Positions 30,200-32,978 of a stretch of 32,978 nucleotides of DNA are shown one piece after another (within the stretch, counting starts at the first letter, position 1; the number at the start of each line of letters is the position of its first letter). Source of the DNA: CAZWRV01 sp964636325. GTDB taxonomy: Bacteria; Verrucomicrobiota; Lentisphaeria; Victivallales; GWF2-50-93. The position numbers and the translations under genes were made by a program. The notes below the pieces were generated by a model. It ran no database searches, was not told the DNA's origin, and was given only the letters and a program-made list of their open reading frames with translations. The DNA lies in assembly GCA_964636325.1 (NCBI GenBank), contig CAZWRV010000071.1:1-32978 (forward strand), written 5' to 3'.

Positions 30200-31711
30200 A
30201 TGCCGAGGAAGGCTGAAAAGATAGACCCGGAGCACCTTGAGGAGCTGAGGAGGGACGTCGCGGTTGACCCGATGCTTCCCGAGCCGCTTCATGCGCAGAT
30301 CAGCCGGGGGCTGCGGCGCTGGCTGGGAAGGCGTTCGCCCGGTGACAGGATGCCGCCGGAGCGGCTTGTCGCGGAATTGATCGGGGTGGACCGGATCACG
30401 TTCAGGCGCGCCCTTAGGGACTTCGTGCGGGACGGGATACTTGCGCGGCGCGTGAGGGGGACGTTCATAATGAGGGTTCCGGACGACCCTGCGCATGCAC
30501 GGGACGGGGGGGCCGAGGCGGCGCATCCGTTCGCCCTGATGTCCCCGGGTAGTATTCCCGCCAAGTTCCCGCTGAAGGTGGTCCTGTACGAGAACCTTCC
30601 TCAGCAGCGCTCGGCCTGGGAGAAGGCGGTGTCCCTGTTCAACCGGAGGAAGCCGGGTTCGCGCCTTGAGATATCCTGGCTCCCCTCCAGCGTGGCGACG
30701 GAGAAGGGCTATTCGGAATATGTCCGTTCGGAAAGGCCGGATCTTGTCCAGGTCGACGCTTCGATGGCCGCCCGGATGTCTGCGGACGGACTGCTTGAAA
30801 GGCTTCCTCCCGGGCTTGCGGCGCAGATAACCGGTGGAGGATTCCACCGTCCAGCAGGAATTATGGACGGACTTTATCCGTTCGCCGTGCCGGTGCATCT
30901 CAGCATGTGGGCTTTTCTCTGGAACAGGAAACTTGCGGGGGATGCCGGCCCGGAGCTTCCGCCGTCGGCTGATGTCGAGACGGCGGTGGACGCCATGCTC
31001 CGCTTTCAGCCCCGCGGCGGTACGGCGCTTCTTTCGGCGCCTCAGAACCTTCTGCTGGCGGCCGGGATTCCTCAGATGCCGGCGAAAGGCGGGCTCGGCC
31101 CGTATTTCAGGCGGATTCTCCGGCCTTTTGCGAAGTTCGCGGCGGCGGCGGGGGATGTCCTTGCGCCTGAAGCGTTTCCGTTCTCCTCCGTGATCGATTT
31201 CGCGGAAGGCAGGACCGTCTTTTTCGCGGGGAACATCACCCATCTCCTGCTTCATTCACCGGCGGGCGTTTCCCGGAACTGGACCGGCGTCCCGCTGATG
31301 CCGCTCCGAGGGAATCTGCTTCCGATAAACTGCAGCATGATGGCGGCGGCAAAAGGCGGAAACAGCAGGTCGGCGGAGTTCCTCTCCTTCCTCGCCGAGC
31401 AGGCGGCGCAGTCGCATTTCCCAGAGTCCGGAGTGAATTTCTGCTTCAGGAAGGACGCCAACGGCGCGATGATGAGGACCTTGGGCGCCTCCTGCCCGGA
31501 AGCCGCGGCCGGGTCGTTGAAGCTTCATGTCGTGGATCCGTCCGTGAACAAGGAGTGGGTCCCCTTCATAGAAGATGCCGTCTGGCACGCCGCAGTGGAG
31601 ATTGCGGAGGGCCGGACAACCCTTGAAGCTGCGGCCGCTCTTCTCGCCAATTCCGCGCGGTCTTCAGGACTCTGCAGGAGATGCGCCCGGCCGTCAAATG
31701 CAAAAAACTAG
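30200..31711 (+). CDS. Transcriptional regulator: GntR winged helix fused to a family-1 solute-binding-protein domain
   Basis: A 503-residue protein with no signal peptide or membrane segment. Residues about 25-92 are a GntR winged helix (EPLHAQISRGLRRWL, SPGDRMPPERLVAELIGV, TFRRALRDFVRDGIL). From about 120 to 480 it has a MalE-like SBP_bac_1 fold: LKVVLYENLPQQRSAWEKAV, FNRRKPGSRLEISW, ERPDLVQVDASM, YPFAVPVHLSMWAFLWNRKL, FAEGRTVFFAGN and a late FLSFLAEQAAQSHFPESG. Such domains normally bind sugars outside the cell; here the domain must act as a cytoplasmic ligand sensor. The ribosome-binding site is weak (GGAGA, long spacing). The gene is divergent from the D - C - pseudopilin operon, across a shared 212-bp region with repeated ATGGAT half-sites, so it probably controls both directions. 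Confidence 0.85.
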   Translation: MPRKAEKIDPEHLEELRRDVAVDPMLPEPLHAQISRGLRRWLGRRSPGDRMPPERLVAELIGVDRITFRRALRDFVRDGILARRVRGTFIMRVPDDPAHARDGGAEAAHPFALMSPGSIPAKFPLKVVLYENLPQQRSAWEKAVSLFNRRKPGSRLEISWLPSSVATEKGYSEYVRSERPDLVQVDASMAARMSADGLLERLPPGLAAQITGGGFHRPAGIMDGLYPFAVPVHLSMWAFLWNRKLAGDAGPELPPSADVETAVDAMLRFQPRGGTALLSAPQNLLLAAGIPQMPAKGGLGPYFRRILRPFAKFAAAAGDVLAPEAFPFSSVIDFAEGRTVFFAGNITHLLLHSPAGVSRNWTGVPLMPLRGNLLPINCSMMAAAKGGNSRSAEFLSFLAEQAAQSHFPESGVNFCFRKDANGAMMRTLGASCPEAAAGSLKLHVVDPSVNKEWVPFIEDAVWHAAVEIAEGRTTLEAAAALLANSARSSGLCRRCARPSNAKN

Positions 31712-31780
31712 TTCCGCGCTATCTTGCTTCCTTTGACGCGTTATAATAGGCGAGAAGGTATCGTCCGGATTGACGGACAG

Positions 31781-31876
31781 TTTTGTCGGTCAGTAACTTG
31801 ATGGAGGGCGAAGGCGCGCTGAGCCGCCCTCGGGACTCAGAGTTGGGAGAAGCGGTTGAGGACGCCTCAACCCTCC
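31781..31876. repeat. Palindromic intergenic repeat, copy 1
   Basis: It shares TGTCGGTCAG, GATGGAGGGCGAAG, GCTGAGCCGC and a terminal hairpin with copy 2 at 31926-31995. The hairpin is GGTTGAG-GACGC-CTCAACC at 31854-31872. It carries about 26 extra bases in the middle relative to copy 2. Confidence 0.75.
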
Positions 31877-31925
31877 ACCGAAAGGAATCAAGATTCAGGA
31901 GAGGGGCCATCTGCGAGATTCGCAG

Positions 31926-31995
31926 TTCTGTCGTTCAGAAACTCGATGGAGGGCGAAGCCGTGCTGAGCCGCGGTTGAGCTTGGCTCAACCCTCC
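31926..31995. repeat. Palindromic intergenic repeat, copy 2
   Basis: Same unit as copy 1, more compact. The terminal hairpin is GGTTGAG-CTTGG-CTCAACC at 31973-31991: the stem is identical and the loop different. It directly precedes the 53-bp dispersed repeat. The 31712-32117 gap otherwise contains no gene. Confidence 0.75.
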
Positions 31996-31999
31996 GGAA

Positions 32000-32052
32000 G
32001 ACGACAAAGATAACGACAAAGTTCGCGGCAAAGATGGGCGAGTTTCAGAGGA
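32000..32052. repeat. Dispersed 53-bp repeat, copy 2
   Basis: 52 of 53 bases match positions 1-53. It contains an ATG that opens the frame of the following gene, but the repeat origin of this stretch argues against a start there. Confidence 0.85.
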
Positions 32053-32108
32053 AGGGAGACGGCGGAATGCAGGCGCGGACGATGGAAAAGATGCGGAAAA
32101 GGGAGGCC

Positions 32109-32113
32109 GGAGG
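32109..32113 (+). promoter_or_regulatory. Ribosome-binding site fixing the UbiA-like start
   Basis: GGAGG four bases before the ATG at 32118. It supports that start over the upstream in-frame ATGs at 32034 and 32067, the first of which lies in a dispersed repeat. Confidence 0.65.
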
Positions 32114-32117
32114 ACTT

Positions 32118-32918
32118 ATGAAGTCCCGGATGACAGAGCTTCTTTTCGCGACGGGGATACCTCTCGCCGGATTCATGGGTTCCGCCGCTTCGGCCGCGGA
32201 CTTGCAAAGGCTGCTCTGGTTCCTTCCGGTCCTGCTGGCCGCCGGCTGGCATGTGATTTCGGTCAACGACAGATTTTTCAGGCCGGAGCGGGCCCGGTCC
32301 GGAAAACTTGGCGAGTCCTCCACCTTCATATCCTTCTTTCTGGTTCCGCCTGCGGTCGGATTCACGCTCATGAATGCCGGGATGTTCGCCGCGTTCGTTG
32401 TCATGCTGCTGATAATCCTCAACTGGGACATCTATTCGATCTCAGGGAAGCGCGGATGGCTGAGCGGCCTCGCCCACAACTTCGCCGGCGGAGGACTGCA
32501 CTACCTGCTCGGCGCCGCCGCCGCATCCCAATCGTTTACGCAGAGGACCTGGGCCGAGGCCGTTTTTTTCGCCCTGGCGATGACCTGCGGCGCGATGCAC
32601 CACGACGCGGCCGACTTCCCGGAGGATCTTGTTAACGGCTACGAGACCGGTGCCGTGAAGTTCGGCTACGAAAGATGGTGGCAGCTCGGGATAGTTCCGA
32701 TGGCGCTGTCGCTGCTGTTCCTCTACTGCGCCGAGCGTGAATTCGCAGTCTGCTTCGGGCTCGCCTGCACCGCCTATTTCACCGCATACATCGCATTCTC
32801 GTCCGGAGCGTTGGGAGGGCTTCAGTATGCCTTGTTCCGCAAGGCATGCAGGATAATCTTCGCATTCTGCGGCCTGGCGTATGTCGGGATAAAGGCAATG
32901 CCGCTGTTCCTCCTCTGA
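32118..32918 (+). CDS. UbiA-superfamily polyprenyl-transferase-like membrane protein
   Basis: A 266-residue, strongly hydrophobic protein with about 7-9 membrane segments (for example LLWFLPVLLAAGWHVI, FAAFVVMLLIILNW, LGIVPMALSLLFLY). The second family motif is complete: Asp166-xxx-Asp170-xxx-Gly174-xx-Thr177-x-AVxxGly183, preceded by His161-His162. The first Asp-rich motif (normally NDxxDxxxD) reads NDRFFRPER: Asp51 is kept but the other two Asp are Phe54 and Arg58. UbiA enzymes use both motifs to bind Mg-diphosphate, so this may be a divergent or inactive member. I chose the ATG at 32118 (MKSRMTELLFATG). No functional link with the glycosidase cluster is evident. Confidence 0.65.
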   Translation: MKSRMTELLFATGIPLAGFMGSAASAADLQRLLWFLPVLLAAGWHVISVNDRFFRPERARSGKLGESSTFISFFLVPPAVGFTLMNAGMFAAFVVMLLIILNWDIYSISGKRGWLSGLAHNFAGGGLHYLLGAAAASQSFTQRTWAEAVFFALAMTCGAMHHDAADFPEDLVNGYETGAVKFGYERWWQLGIVPMALSLLFLYCAEREFAVCFGLACTAYFTAYIAFSSGALGGLQYALFRKACRIIFAFCGLAYVGIKAMPLFLL

Positions 32919-32934
32919 AACTCGCCTCAAGTAA

Positions 32935-32978
32935 CGCAGACATTCCTGTCTGCGGCATCGCAGGTAGGAATACCTGCG
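32935..32978. repeat. Two adjacent perfect hairpins with complementary loops
   Basis: CGCAGACA-TTCC-TGTCTGCG (32935-32954), then GCAT, then CGCAGGTA-GGAA-TACCTGCG (32959-32978, at the window edge). Both have 8-bp perfect stems and 4-nt loops, and the loops TTCC and GGAA are complementary. They follow the UbiA-like gene by 16 bp, so they may end its transcript; they could also be part of a longer repeat cut off by the window. Confidence 0.8.

Noticed and set aside
30089..31255. Minus-strand frame of 388 codons opposite regulator 2
   Set aside because: Its residues are dominated by Arg/Pro/His, and it covers both promoters of the divergent region. The plus strand encodes clear GntR and solute-binding motifs.
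1..32978. tRNA, rRNA or riboswitch genes
   Set aside because: No cloverleaf, GGTTCRANYCC-type T-arm or known riboswitch core was recognised by eye on either strand; a covariance search was not possible.

Overview
The window looks like a chromosomal carbohydrate-degradation region from the Lentisphaerota (Victivallales-like) or a close PVC-superphylum relative. The evidence is indirect: two pseudopilins with the FTLIELLVVIAI N-terminus and a C-terminal H-x9-DG-type motif, very large secreted glycosidase-like proteins, GntR-type regulators fused to sugar-binding folds, no SusC/SusD pair, and intergenic DNA rich in short palindromic and tandem repeats. Composition is GC-rich with AT-rich promoter islands. 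No rRNA, tRNA, CRISPR array or phage module was seen.

Layout. Positions 1-2521 hold a dispersed repeat, a heptanucleotide tandem repeat and an intact cytoplasmic GH2 enzyme. Positions 2522-5480 are a decay zone: the 3' end of a sugar-binding-protein gene, an RbsA-like ABC ATPase with an internal deletion and frameshift, a short Sel1-repeat protein, a zinc-ribbon protein shortened at its 5' end and in the middle, and the 5' stub of an IS4-type transposase. A lone GspF/PilC-type gene follows (5482-6471). A two-gene operon on the minus strand (11625 to 6661) encodes a GH95-like enzyme and an (alpha/alpha)6-barrel glycosidase. A broken oligogalacturonate-lyase/TolB-like propeller gene lies upstream of it.

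The centre of the window (12198-31711) is the most striking part. Four paralogous 1150-1370-residue secreted proteins (A-D here) are interleaved with two prepilin-like proteins and two different GntR-type regulators. Regulator 1 (GntR plus LacI/PBP1-like sensor) lies directly upstream of protein A. Regulator 2 (GntR plus a family-1 extracellular solute-binding-protein fold, without a signal peptide) is divergent from the operon D - C - pseudopilin. Protein B is divergent from the other pseudopilin. A, C and D begin with a CBM9-like domain. B carries two LamG-like domains instead. All four share a central beta-rich domain, a TIM-barrel-like region with a conserved Glu-Trp and a later aromatic-Asp, and a C-terminal H/K-D-F/Y-R/K ending.

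Working model (inference): sugar released from a complex glycan is sensed in the cytoplasm by the two binding-protein-type regulators. These control export of the large surface or periplasmic glycosidases and the co-transcribed pseudopilins, while the GH2, GH95 and (alpha/alpha)6 enzymes finish oligosaccharide breakdown. The only sugar transporter seen is a degraded one, so uptake must be encoded elsewhere. The right end (31712-32978) holds duplicated palindromic repeats, a second copy of the window-start repeat, a UbiA-superfamily membrane protein and a pair of perfect hairpins.
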